Assembly (NCBI GenBank): GCA_030040495.1
Contig: JASHTP010000551.1
Coordinates: 1 to 8,702, forward strand
Length of the DNA stretch: 8,702 nucleotides
DNA from: Alphaproteobacteria bacterium
GTDB lineage: Bacteria > Pseudomonadota > Alphaproteobacteria > ATCC43930 > CGMCC-115725
Direction of reading: 5' to 3'
Shown: positions 1 through 5,671 of the stretch, piece after piece
Numbering within the stretch: the stretch's first letter is position 1
Layout: each line of letters begins with the position of its first letter
Translations under genes and position numbers: made by a program
The notes under the pieces: model-generated
Told to the model about the DNA's origin: nothing
The model's database searches: none
What the model saw: the letters and a program-made list of their open reading frames with translations, nothing else

Positions 1-459
1 ATCGCCGGCATCGCCGCGTTGCAGGGCGCGCGCCATGGCGGCGCCTCGGAACGCGCCGACGCGTTTCTCGGCGAGGCGCTCGCCGCCGCCGATCCCGCCT
101 CGCTCGTCGCCGCCTATCTGCGCCGTGGCGAGCGCCTGCCGGGCTTCGGCCATCATCTCTATCAGGGCGCAGATCCGCGCGCGCGCCTGCTGCTCGATCT
201 GCTGGCGGAAGCGGGGGTGCCGCTCGCCGCCGAAGCGCGCCCTGTCGCCGCCGCGGCGCTGGCGCTGACCGGCCGCGCACCCAACGTCGATTTCGCGCTG
301 GCGCTGCTGCGCCGCGCGCTGGCGCTGCCCGAAGGCGCGGCACTGGCGCTCTTCGTCATCGGCCGCAGCATGGGCTGGATCGCGCAGGCGCAGGAGCAAT
401 ACGCCGCCGACCGCCTGATCCGGCCGCGCGCCCGCTATGTCGGGCCGCCGGTCGGGTGA
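1..459 (+). CDS. Citrate synthase family protein, C-terminal fragment (cut by window edge)
   Basis: The reading frame is open from base 1 to the stop at 457-459, so the N-terminus lies outside the window. The visible 152 residues match the C-terminal half of the citrate synthase fold. There is a catalytic-type His in GARHGGA (fragment residue 12), a second in PGFGHHLY (H51) followed by DPRA (R60), and the catalytic-type Asp in APNVDF (D97). The protein ends in RPRARYVGP, a typical family tail. Proteins of this fold condense acetyl-CoA (or another acyl-CoA) with a 2-oxoacid, or cleave citryl-CoA. The rather short, Ala/Leu-rich fragment resembles the divergent alphaproteobacterial citrate-synthase-like paralogues more than housekeeping GltA, so I give no symbol. 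Catalytic residues look intact; substrate specificity cannot be read from this part. Confidence 0.85.
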   Translation: MAGIAALQGARHGGASERADAFLGEALAAADPASLVAAYLRRGERLPGFGHHLYQGADPRARLLLDLLAEAGVPLAAEARPVAAAALALTGRAPNVDFALALLRRALALPEGAALALFVIGRSMGWIAQAQEQYAADRLIRPRARYVGPPVG

Positions 460-465
460 CGGCGG

Positions 466-503
466 ACGCGCCGGCGCGTGCCGAATCCCCAATCCGGCTG
501 GGG
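466..503 (+). terminator. Palindrome and short hairpin after the citrate synthase gene
   Basis: A perfect 14-bp palindrome, ACGCGCCGGCGCGT, lies at 466-479, directly after the stop at 459. A second hairpin follows: CCCCA 487-491 pairs with TGGGG 499-503 around a 7-nt loop. Neither has a clear U tract, so an intrinsic terminator is only possible. The position at the gene's 3' end supports it. The second hairpin abuts a possible -35 box. Confidence 0.3.
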
Positions 504-532
504 TTGAACCGCGCCATTTCGCATGCTAGGCA
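504..532 (+). promoter_or_regulatory. Candidate promoter of the TerB-like gene
   Basis: TTGAACC (504-510) and GCTA (525-528, within GCTAGGCA) are separated by 14 nt. This fits the Caulobacter housekeeping pattern TTGACGS-N10-14-GCTANAWC in both cores, although the 3' half of the -10 is poor. The predicted transcription start would fall at about 538, on the second in-frame ATG, implying a leaderless or nearly leaderless message. Confidence 0.3.
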
Positions 533-999
533 AAGCGATGATTGATCGGCTCAAAGCGTGGCTGGCGGAGGGCGGCAAAGGGGCAACGGAGGAGGCGGAC
601 GAGCTGGACCTGGCGGTCGCGGCGCTGCTCATCGAAGCGGCCGAGATCGACGGCCATCTCGACGAGGCCGAGCGGGTGGCGGTGCGGCGCATCCTTGAGC
701 AGCGTTTTGCGCTCGACGGCGCATCGGTTCGCGCGCTCGTTGCGGCGGCAGAGCGGCGGGCGGAGCGCTCGACCCAGCTTTTCGGCACGACGCGGCTCAT
801 CAACGCGCATTTCTCCCACGCCAAGCGGATCGAACTCATCGAGATGCTGTGGGAAGTCGCCTATGCCGACGGCACGCTCGATCCGCTCGAAGACGCGATG
901 GTGCGCCGCGTCGCCGGCCTGGTCGACGTCTCCGACCGCGAACGCGGCGAGGCCAGGCTGCGCGTGCTGCGCCGCCTCGGCATCGCCGATGCGAGCTGA
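523..999 (+). CDS. TerB-like (tellurite resistance TerB / COG4103-type) helical protein
   Basis: A 158-aa all-helical, charged, soluble protein. Two acidic motifs recur at equivalent places, EIDGHLDEAE (41-50) and YADGTLDPLED (114-124). This internal repeat is the hallmark of the TerB-like fold, in which acidic side chains are thought to bind metal. The tail is Arg-rich. The molecular role of stand-alone TerB-like proteins in alphaproteobacteria is not established; despite the name there is no reason to infer tellurite resistance, since no terC/terD-type genes are nearby. The start is uncertain. ATG 523 has no ribosome binding site; ATG 538 (MIDRLKAWL...) would follow a possible promoter directly and also begins like related proteins. 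fdxA begins 55 nt downstream, so co-transcription is possible. Confidence 0.75.
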   Translation: MLGKAMIDRLKAWLAEGGKGATEEADELDLAVAALLIEAAEIDGHLDEAERVAVRRILEQRFALDGASVRALVAAAERRAERSTQLFGTTRLINAHFSHAKRIELIEMLWEVAYADGTLDPLEDAMVRRVAGLVDVSDRERGEARLRVLRRLGIADAS

Positions 1000-1010
1000 T
1001 CGCCGGACAG

Positions 1011-1026
1011 CGGGCGCCTGCGCCCG
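1011..1026 (+). other. Small hairpin between the TerB-like gene and fdxA
   Basis: CGGGCG (1011-1016) and CGCCCG (1021-1026) are exact inverted repeats with a 4-nt loop, in the 55-nt gap just after the TerB-like stop. There is no U run. It could be a weak terminator, an mRNA-stabilising hairpin, or chance in GC-rich DNA. Confidence 0.25.
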
Positions 1027-1054
1027 GGAACGATCGAGAGAAGAGTGCTGAACC

Positions 1055-1390
1055 ATGACCTATGTCGTCACCGAGGCCTGCATCAAGTGCAAGTACATGG
1101 ACTGCGTCGAGGTCTGCCCCGTCGATTGCTTCTATGAGGGCGACAACATGCTCGTCATCCATCCCGACGAGTGCATCGATTGCGGCGTGTGCGAGCCGGA
1201 ATGCCCGGCCGAGGCCATCGTCCCCGACAGCGAGCCGGTCGCCGAGAAATGGATCGAGTTGAACCGGCAGTATTCGGCAAGCTGGCCGAACATTACCCGA
1301 AAAGGCGAAGCCCCCGCGGACGCCGACGAGTTCAAGGGTGTTCCCGATAAGTTCGAGAAATTCTTCCGCCCTGAACCGGGTAAACGTTGA
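1055..1390 (+). CDS. fdxA: Seven-iron ferredoxin FdxA (3Fe-4S / 4Fe-4S)
   Basis: A 111-aa cytosolic electron carrier closely resembling Azotobacter ferredoxin I. Cysteines are at 9, 12, 17, 21, 25, 40, 43, 46 and 50. Allowing for Met removal these coincide with the Azotobacter positions 8, 11, 16, 20, 24, 39, 42, 45 and 49. By that alignment C9, C17 and C50 hold the 3Fe-4S cluster and C21, C40, C43 and C46 the 4Fe-4S cluster, while C12 and C25 are the usual non-ligand cysteines. The C-terminal extension (WPNITRKGEAP...FEKFF) is typical of proteobacterial FdxA and matches the family length. The ATG at 1055 is preceded by an AG-rich ribosome binding site (GAGAGAAGAG). Its electron partners are unknown. 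It is followed by carD, a neighbourhood I recall as frequent in alphaproteobacteria. Confidence 0.96.
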   Translation: MTYVVTEACIKCKYMDCVEVCPVDCFYEGDNMLVIHPDECIDCGVCEPECPAEAIVPDSEPVAEKWIELNRQYSASWPNITRKGEAPADADEFKGVPDKFEKFFRPEPGKR

Positions 1391-1392
1391 CC

Positions 1393-1442
1393 GCGAGTCG
1401 GCCAAGGGCCTGCGACTTCTGCGGTTTGCGCGGCCGACCCGC
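1393..1442 (+). terminator. Possible stem-loop terminator after fdxA
   Basis: Bases 1393-1403 pair with 1432-1442 over 11 bp with one mismatch; the core GTCGGCC/GGCCGAC is exact. The loop is 28 nt. It starts three bases after the fdxA stop. There is no U tract, so Rho-independent termination is unproven; the placement ahead of an AT-rich promoter-like island suggests separation of fdxA and carD transcripts. Confidence 0.35.
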
Positions 1443-1476
1443 TGGCATTCGGCGCTGAATTATGATATATATTATG
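1442..1476 (+). promoter_or_regulatory. AT-rich candidate promoter of carD
   Basis: The run TATGATATATATTATG at 1461-1476 is the most AT-rich stretch in the window and sits in very GC-rich DNA. It contains TATGAT (five of six to TATAAT) and TATATT. CTGGCA at 1442-1447 is a weak -35 (four of six) placed 17 nt before ATATAT; other pairings are possible. If used, it gives carD a 5' leader of about 150 nt. Confidence 0.4.
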
Positions 1477-1630
1477 GCGACGTGAGAAGATCGCGTCGCT
1501 CCCGGTAAAGAGGGTCCGGGCAGTGGGACTGGCGGGCGTCCTGACGGGGGTGCCGGGCCGGTAGCAATCGGCTTGTGTCCGGGCCGTTCCTGCCCGGTGT
1601 CCTTGGACGCCTTTTCGTTGAGAGAACAAG

Positions 1631-2128
1631 ATGTCGGAAAAGATTGGTTTCGCGGCGGGCGACCTCGTGGTCTATCCCACTCACGGCGTCGGCAAGATCC
1701 TCGGCATCGAGACGCAGGAGATCGCCGGCTACACCCTCAAGGTCTTCGTCGTCCATTTCGACAAGGACCGCATGACGCTGCGCGTGCCGCTGGCCAAGGC
1801 CAAGGTTTCCGGCCTCAGGCGGCTGTCGACGCGCAAGGAGATGGACGCGGCCCTGGCCAAGCTCAAGGGCCGCTCGCGCGCCAAGCGCACCATGTGGAGC
1901 CGGCGCGCCCAGGAATACGAGCAGAAGATCAATTCCGGCGACCCCGCCTCGATCGCCGAGGTGGTGCGCGACCTCTATCGCAATGTCGGCCAGCCCGAGC
2001 AGTCCTACAGCGAGCGCCAGATCTATCAGGCGGCGCTCGACCGTTTGGTGCGCGAGTTCGCCGCGGTCGAGAAGATCGACGAGGATACGGCGGTGCGACG
2101 GCTCGAGCAGATGCTGAGCGCCGCGTGA
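1631..2128 (+). CDS. carD: CarD/CdnL family RNA polymerase-binding regulator
   Basis: A 165-aa cytosolic transcription factor that binds the RNA polymerase beta subunit and stabilises open promoter complexes, especially at rRNA and growth genes. The N-terminal RNAP-interaction domain (about residues 6-65) has the family signature GDLVVYPTHGVGKI followed by a beta-rich Tudor-like segment. The C-terminal helical DNA-binding domain includes MWSRRAQEYEQKI (88-100), with the conserved Trp at 89 that wedges into the upstream fork of the -10 element in studied homologues. Length and motifs are typical, with no sign of damage. ATG 1631 follows an AGAGAA purine stretch. The gene lies 240 nt after fdxA behind a GC-rich leader and 64 nt before a phosphatase-like gene. 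In Caulobacter the homologue is called CdnL. Confidence 0.95.
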   Translation: MSEKIGFAAGDLVVYPTHGVGKILGIETQEIAGYTLKVFVVHFDKDRMTLRVPLAKAKVSGLRRLSTRKEMDAALAKLKGRSRAKRTMWSRRAQEYEQKINSGDPASIAEVVRDLYRNVGQPEQSYSERQIYQAALDRLVREFAAVEKIDEDTAVRRLEQMLSAA

Positions 2129-2192
2129 AAAACACCGGCCCGCCGCACCTCGCGGATGGCGCCGGCGGAGGGTTTATGATAAGGGGGCGGTC

Positions 2193-3008
2193 GTGACCAC
2201 GGCCGCCCCGCATGATTCCGAGCTCTTCGCCCGCCTGGTGCGGCCGCAGCGGATCTGGGCGGTGGCCGCGATCCATGGCGAGGCGCAACGCCTGGCGCAG
2301 CTCCATGCCGGCCTCGCCCAACGCCTCGCCAAAGGCGACCGCCTCGTCTATCTCGGGGGCTATCTCGGCCACGGCGCGGCGATCGCCGCGGCGCTCGACG
2401 AGCTCGTCGCCTTCCGCCGCCTGTTCCTCGCCCGCCGCCTCGCCTTTCCCGGCGACATCGCCTTCCTGCGCGGCAGCCAGGAGGAGATGTGGCAGAAGCT
2501 GCTGCAGCTGCAATTCGCGCCCAACCCGCGCGAGGTGCTGCAATGGATGCTCGATCACGGCGTCGCCGCGACGCTCGAGGCCTATGGCGGCGAGGCGCGC
2601 CAAGGCCTTGCCGCGGCGCGCGACGGCGTGCTGGCGCTGACGCGCTGGACGGCGTCGCTGCGCGCCGCCCTCGACGCCCATCCCGGCCATCGCCAGCTGC
2701 TCACCGGGCTGAAGCACTACGCGCTCACCGAGGATGGCGCGCTGCTCTTCGTCCATGCCGGTGTCGATCCCGGCAAGCCGCTCGACTTGCAGCGCGACGC
2801 GCTGTGGTGGGGCGGCGCCAACATCCTCGAGCTCGAAGCGCCCTATGGCGGCTTCCGCCGCGTCGTCCGCGGCTATGACCGCCGCCATGCCGGGCTGGTC
2901 GAAAGCCCCTACGCGGTCTCGCTCGACGCCGGCAGCGGCTTCGGCGGCGCGCTCCTCGCCGCCTGCTTCGCGCCGGACGGCTCGATCCTCGACGTCCTCG
3001 AGGCCTGA
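2193..3008 (+). CDS. Degenerate PPP/calcineurin-type metallophosphoesterase (probable pseudophosphatase)
   Basis: A 271-aa protein with the overall plan of bacterial PPP-type phosphatases or diadenosine-tetraphosphatases, but with most metal ligands replaced. GDIHG is AAIHG (25-29, Asp lost, His kept). GDYIDRG is GGYLGHG (55-61, both Asp lost). RGNHE is RGSQE (93-97, Asn and His lost). FVHAGVDPGKPLDLQ (186-200) keeps its His. VHGHTP is VRGYDRR (225-231, His lost). The closing VSLDAGSGFGG (242-252) still matches the family's IDTG-FGG turn. The frame is open and family-like in length, with retained fold motifs, so this is probably a translated protein selected for something other than canonical two-metal catalysis. 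GTG 2193 is chosen because AGGGGG lies 5-6 nt upstream. It follows carD by 64 nt and may share its transcript. Its function is unknown. Confidence 0.75.
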   Translation: MTTAAPHDSELFARLVRPQRIWAVAAIHGEAQRLAQLHAGLAQRLAKGDRLVYLGGYLGHGAAIAAALDELVAFRRLFLARRLAFPGDIAFLRGSQEEMWQKLLQLQFAPNPREVLQWMLDHGVAATLEAYGGEARQGLAAARDGVLALTRWTASLRAALDAHPGHRQLLTGLKHYALTEDGALLFVHAGVDPGKPLDLQRDALWWGGANILELEAPYGGFRRVVRGYDRRHAGLVESPYAVSLDAGSGFGGALLAACFAPDGSILDVLEA

Positions 3009-3029
3009 GCGCCGGCGCCGGCAAAAGCA

Positions 3030-3057
3030 GCGGCCCCGGCGTTGCCGCCGGGGCCGC
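3030..3057 (-). terminator. Strong hairpin terminator between convergent genes
   Basis: GCGGCCCCGGC (3030-3040) and its exact complement at 3047-3057 form an 11-bp, almost all-GC stem with a 6-nt loop. Read on the - strand the stem is followed by TGCTTTTGCC, a short U tract, so it best serves the transporter ending at 3075. It also lies 22 nt after the + strand phosphatase-like gene and may act in both directions. Confidence 0.65.
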
Positions 3058-3074
3058 GATGCCTGTTGTGCCGG

Positions 3075-4448
3075 TTACGGCTGATCCGGCACGAGCGGCG
3101 GCGCGCCGCCGCCGACCTCGTCCCAGATCTTGACGCGATGCGTGTGCTCGCGCACGCCGAGGCCGCCGACGACCACCCCGACCGCCGCCACCGCGACCGG
3201 ATAGGCGAGGCCGATCAGCGGAATGCCGACGAAGGTGGTGGCGAGCAGCGTGGCGATGAACGGCACGCCGCCGCCGAACACGCCGTTGCCGATGTGGTAT
3301 GGCAACGACATCGAGGTGTAGCGGATCCGCGCCGGGAAGAGCTCGACCAGGAAGGCGGCGATGGGCCCATACACCATCGTCACCAGGATCACCATGTACC
3401 AGACCAGCAGGGTGAGGAGCACCGGGTTGTCCTTGAAAGTCCCGAGCCAGGTGAAGACCGGCCAGTAGCTGACCACGGCAAGGGCGAAGCCCGCGATCAT
3501 GATCCCCTTGCGGCCGATGCGGTCCGAGAGCGCGCCGAAGACGATGAAGAACGGCGCGCCGAGCAGCAGCGCGAAGGTCAGGATCAGGTAGACCTCGATG
3601 TAAGGCAGCTTCAGCACCGCGCCCATATAGGCGAGGGCGTAGAACTGCCCAGTGTACCAGACGACGCCTTCCGGCGCGGTGAAGCCGAACAGCGCCAGCA
3701 GGATCAGGCCCCAGTTGCGGCCGCTGCTGAAGCTTTCGAGCGCCGGGTTGTGCGAGGCCTTGCCCTGTGACTTCAGGCGCGCATAGAGCGGCGATTCTTC
3801 GAGCCTGAGCCGGATATAGCCGGACAGCGCCACCAGCACCGCCGAGAGCAGGAAGGGGAAGCGCCAGCCATAGGCCTGGAAGGCTTCCTCGCCGAGGCCG
3901 ATGCGGAAGGCCAGGATGGTCAGCAGGGCGATGACGATGCCCATCGTCGCCGTGGTCTGGATCCAGCTGGTGTAGAAGCCTCGCTTGCCGTCCGGCGCAT
4001 GCTCGGCGATATAGGTCGCCGCGCCGCCGTACTCGCCGCCCAGCGCCAAGCCCTGCACCACGCGGCAGGCGACCAGCAGGAAGGGGGCGAGCCAGCCGAT
4101 CGTGTTGAAGGTCGGGATGACGCCGACCAGGAAGGTGGCGAAGCCCATCAGGCCGAGGGTCAGCATGAAGGTGAATTTGCGGCCGATGAGGTCGCCGAGA
4201 TGACCGAAGAAGACGGCGCCGAAGGGGCGCACCACGAAGCCGGTCCAGAAGATGCCCAGGCTGTAGAGGAAGCCCTGCTTCATGTCGCCGGGGAAGAAGT
4301 GGCTGGCAAAGACGGCGGCGAGCACGCCGTAAAGGTAGAAATCGTACCACTCGATCAGCGTGCCGACCGAGGATGCTGCGATGATGAAGCTGAGGCTTTG
4401 CTTGCCGGCCGACGCGCGGCCGCGCCCGATCGCTGCTGAGACCGTCAT
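3075..4448 (-). CDS. MHS-family (metabolite:H+ symporter) major facilitator transporter
   Basis: A 457-aa inner-membrane protein with about 12 hydrophobic segments. MHS-type motifs are present in order: GTLIEWYDFYLYG (29-41, first membrane helix), GHLGDLIGRK (82-91, MFS motif A), RVVQGLALGGEYGGA (129-143), YGWRFPFLL (193-201), a second GALSDRIGRK motif in the second half, and YTSMSLPYHIGNGVFGG near the end. The family imports organic acids, shikimate, aromatic acids, proline/betaine or 2-oxoglutarate with protons; the substrate here cannot be read from sequence. ATG 4448 is chosen over an upstream start at 4514 because AGGGGG lies 5 nt before it. The gene is divergent from a CMD-family gene. 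A possible -35 (TTGTCGG, minus strand 4495-4489) lies upstream but has no clear -10. The protein looks intact. Confidence 0.92.
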   Translation of the reverse strand: MTVSAAIGRGRASAGKQSLSFIIAASSVGTLIEWYDFYLYGVLAAVFASHFFPGDMKQGFLYSLGIFWTGFVVRPFGAVFFGHLGDLIGRKFTFMLTLGLMGFATFLVGVIPTFNTIGWLAPFLLVACRVVQGLALGGEYGGAATYIAEHAPDGKRGFYTSWIQTTATMGIVIALLTILAFRIGLGEEAFQAYGWRFPFLLSAVLVALSGYIRLRLEESPLYARLKSQGKASHNPALESFSSGRNWGLILLALFGFTAPEGVVWYTGQFYALAYMGAVLKLPYIEVYLILTFALLLGAPFFIVFGALSDRIGRKGIMIAGFALAVVSYWPVFTWLGTFKDNPVLLTLLVWYMVILVTMVYGPIAAFLVELFPARIRYTSMSLPYHIGNGVFGGGVPFIATLLATTFVGIPLIGLAYPVAVAAVGVVVGGLGVREHTHRVKIWDEVGGGAPPLVPDQP

Positions 4449-4655
4449 GGTTCCCCCTATGTGTTTTGAGGTCTTTGTTTCGGCCGCCCCGACAACCCCT
4501 GGGGGGGCGACCATGCCTCATTGTGTGGTTGAAACCTTACCCCGCCCGCGGCGCTTAGGCAATGTGGCGTGCGGCGCTGGGCCGGCCGGCTGCTACTGGT
4601 TAATATGGCGGCGAGCCGTCGCGCAGCGGGCGCGGCGCCGCCGGGAGGATCGCTC
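4449..4655. promoter_or_regulatory. Divergent intergenic region, MHS transporter / CMD-family gene
   Basis: This 207-nt spacer must hold promoters for both flanking genes. On the + strand TTGAAA (4529-4534), TAGGCA (4556-4561) and an AT-rich TTAATAT (4600-4606) are visible, but none form a well-spaced pair. On the - strand TTGTCGG (4495-4489) resembles the alphaproteobacterial -35. A short CCCC/GGGG hairpin lies at 4496-4505. No operator can be assigned with confidence. Confidence 0.35.
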
Positions 4656-5039
4656 ATGAGCAAGGAAGTCTACGAAAAGGGTCTCGCCATCCGCCGCGAG
4701 GTGCTGGGCGCCGAGTATGTCGACAACGCCATCAAGAACGCCGACGCCTTCAACCGGCCGCTGCAGGAGCTGGTGACCGAGTATTGCTGGGGCGCGGTCT
4801 GGGGCCGGCCCGGCCTGCCGAAGAAGACGCGCAGCCTGCTCAACCTCGCCATGCTGACCGCGCTCAACCGCCCGCACGAGCTGAAGCTCCATGTGCGCGG
4901 GGCACTCAAGAACGGCGTCAGCCGCGAGGAGATCACCGAGGTGCTGCTGCAGGCGGCGATCTATTGCGGCGTCCCCGCCGCCGTCGACGCCTTCCGCACC
5001 GCGCGCGAAGCGCTGAAGGAGGCGGGCGCGACGCAATAG
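4656..5039 (+). CDS. Carboxymuconolactone decarboxylase (CMD) family protein
   Basis: A 127-aa cytosolic protein matching PcaC-type gamma-carboxymuconolactone decarboxylases along its length. TEYCWGAVWGRPGL corresponds to the PcaC segment TEHLWG-VW-RPGL. RSLLNLAMLTAL is followed by HELKLHVRGALKNGV, with the conserved Glu and His, and then EEITEVLLQAAIYCGVPAA. PcaC converts 4-carboxymuconolactone to 3-oxoadipate enol-lactone in the protocatechuate branch of the beta-ketoadipate pathway. One family residue, the His of TEHLWG, is Tyr here, and no other pca genes are nearby, so it may be a paralogue with another substrate. There is no AhpD-type CxxC, which argues against a peroxidase. ATG 4656 has GGGAGG 7 nt upstream, which decides the start over ATG 4569. 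Confidence 0.88.
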   Translation: MSKEVYEKGLAIRREVLGAEYVDNAIKNADAFNRPLQELVTEYCWGAVWGRPGLPKKTRSLLNLAMLTALNRPHELKLHVRGALKNGVSREEITEVLLQAAIYCGVPAAVDAFRTAREALKEAGATQ

Positions 5040-5115
5040 CGTCGTCGCGGCGGGCCGAGGCTAGCCTGCACGGTGCGGGCTTCCGCGGTTGCTGACGCTA
5101 CCGCTGGCGCCCGCC

Positions 5116-5144
5116 AGTGATGACGCGCTGCGCGCGTCATCACT
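5116..5144. terminator. 13-bp hairpin at the end of the small exported-protein gene
   Basis: AGTGATGACGCGC (5116-5128) pairs perfectly with 5132-5144 around a 3-nt loop, and the right arm overlaps the stop codon (5140-5142) of the - strand gene. A second small hairpin, CTGGC 5104-5108 with GCCAG 5113-5117, touches it. There is no U tract on either strand. Lying between convergent genes, it probably limits read-through or protects 3' ends. Confidence 0.45.
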
Positions 5145-5493
5145 CGATCCACGCCGTCTCGAGTCGGCCGGAGAGGTTCGGCCGCGGCGTGAAGGGCATG
5201 CTCGTCCGCTGGATGCCGTTGGCGAAAAGGCCGGTGGCGATATAGGAGATGTTGCGGCTCGGGCAGTCCCAGTCGACCTTGGCGGTCTGGTTCTGGAGCA
5301 GTTTGCCGCCGATCGTCACCGGCAGGTTGCGGTCGGCGTCCGAGCCCGGCGGCGCGAACTCGGCACGGACGGTGACGCTGATGAGCACGTCGGCGGTGCC
5401 GTTGCCGACGATTGCGGCGCAGCTGTCGGCGCGCGCCGCGGCGGCGAGGGCGAGCCAGCAGCAGAGGGCGGCAAGCAAGGTGCGGATGGTCAT
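5140..5493 (-). CDS. Small exported protein of unknown function
   Basis: A 117-aa protein that I do not recognise. Residues 1-22 form a clear Sec signal peptide: a short basic start (MTIRT), a hydrophobic core LLAALCCWLALAAA, and an ARA-D cleavage site after residue 22. The predicted mature protein of 95 residues has two cysteines (C25, C77), which could form a disulfide in the periplasm. Its sequence suggests a beta-rich small domain (ADVLISVTVRAEF, LPVTIGGKLL, TAKVDWDC). There are no transmembrane helices after the signal and no lipobox. ATG 5493 has a purine-rich GGGAAGGAA ribosome binding site about 7 nt upstream. It is convergent with the CMD-family gene and divergent from tRNA-Arg, so it is probably transcribed alone. 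Codon use matches its neighbours. Confidence 0.75.
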   Translation of the reverse strand: MTIRTLLAALCCWLALAAAARADSCAAIVGNGTADVLISVTVRAEFAPPGSDADRNLPVTIGGKLLQNQTAKVDWDCPSRNISYIATGLFANGIQRTSMPFTPRPNLSGRLETAWIE

Positions 5494-5539
5494 CGCGGTT
5501 CCTTCCCGCCGGCGAGACTAGCACGAAAGGCGAGGGGCG

Positions 5540-5569
5540 GTGTCGGCGGCGGCGATCTTTTGCTATAAG
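5540..5569 (+). promoter_or_regulatory. Promoter of tRNA-Arg(CCU)
   Basis: GCTATAAG (5562-5569) matches seven of eight positions of the Caulobacter-type -10 GCTANAWC and includes a good TATAAG. GTGTCGG (5540-5546) is a partial match (five of seven) to the -35 TTGACGS at 15 nt spacing. The expected transcription start, about 5576, falls just before the mature tRNA at 5579. Confidence 0.55.
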
Positions 5570-5578
5570 GGCGCTCAA

Positions 5579-5655
5579 GTCCCCGTAGCTCAGCCGGATA
5601 GAGCAACAGTTTCCTAAACTGTGGGTCGGGTGTTCGAGTCACCCCGGGGACACCA
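5579..5655 (+). tRNA. tRNA-Arg, anticodon CCU
   Basis: A full 77-nt cloverleaf can be folded by eye. The acceptor stem GTCCCCG pairs exactly with CGGGGAC (5645-5651), followed by discriminator A and an encoded CCA (5653-5655). The D stem is GCTC/GAGC. The anticodon stem ACAGT/ACTGT has loop TTCCTAA with anticodon CCT at 5613-5615. The variable loop is GGGTC, and the T stem GGGTG/CACCC has loop TTCGAGT. All stems are perfect. It decodes the AGG arginine codon, rare in GC-rich alphaproteobacteria. An MHS transporter starts 16 nt downstream. Confidence 0.98.
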
Positions 5656-5671
5656 TCACCGGAAGCCCCCC

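Noticed and set aside
1443..1458. Sigma-54 promoter (TGGCA-type -24 box) before carD
   Set aside because: TGGCA is present but the GC of the -12 element is not at the required distance.
2175..2180. TATGAT as a -10 box for the phosphatase-like gene
   Set aside because: A start site 6-8 nt downstream would fall inside the AGGGGG ribosome binding site, leaving almost no leader, and no -35 is seen at 16-18 nt.
1929..2888. A 319-codon - strand frame across the phosphatase-like gene
   Set aside because: Shadow composition (Ala/Arg/Glu-rich); the + strand frame carries PPP-type motifs and a ribosome binding site.
3042..3770. A 242-codon + strand open frame antisense to the MHS transporter
   Set aside because: The product is Asp/Glu/His/Gln/Arg-rich low complexity, the usual reverse-strand image of hydrophobic codons; no motif or ribosome binding site.
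2725..4521. A 598-codon open frame on the - strand overlapping both the phosphatase-like gene and the MHS transporter
   Set aside because: Its product is Arg/Ala/Gly/Pro/His-rich with no hydrophobic pattern or motif, while another frame on the same strand encodes a perfect MHS transporter. It is open only because stop codons are rare in GC-rich DNA.
5579..5655. tRNA-Arg as an integration site for a genomic island
   Set aside because: No integrase, no second copy of the tRNA 3' end in the window, and no change in codon use downstream.
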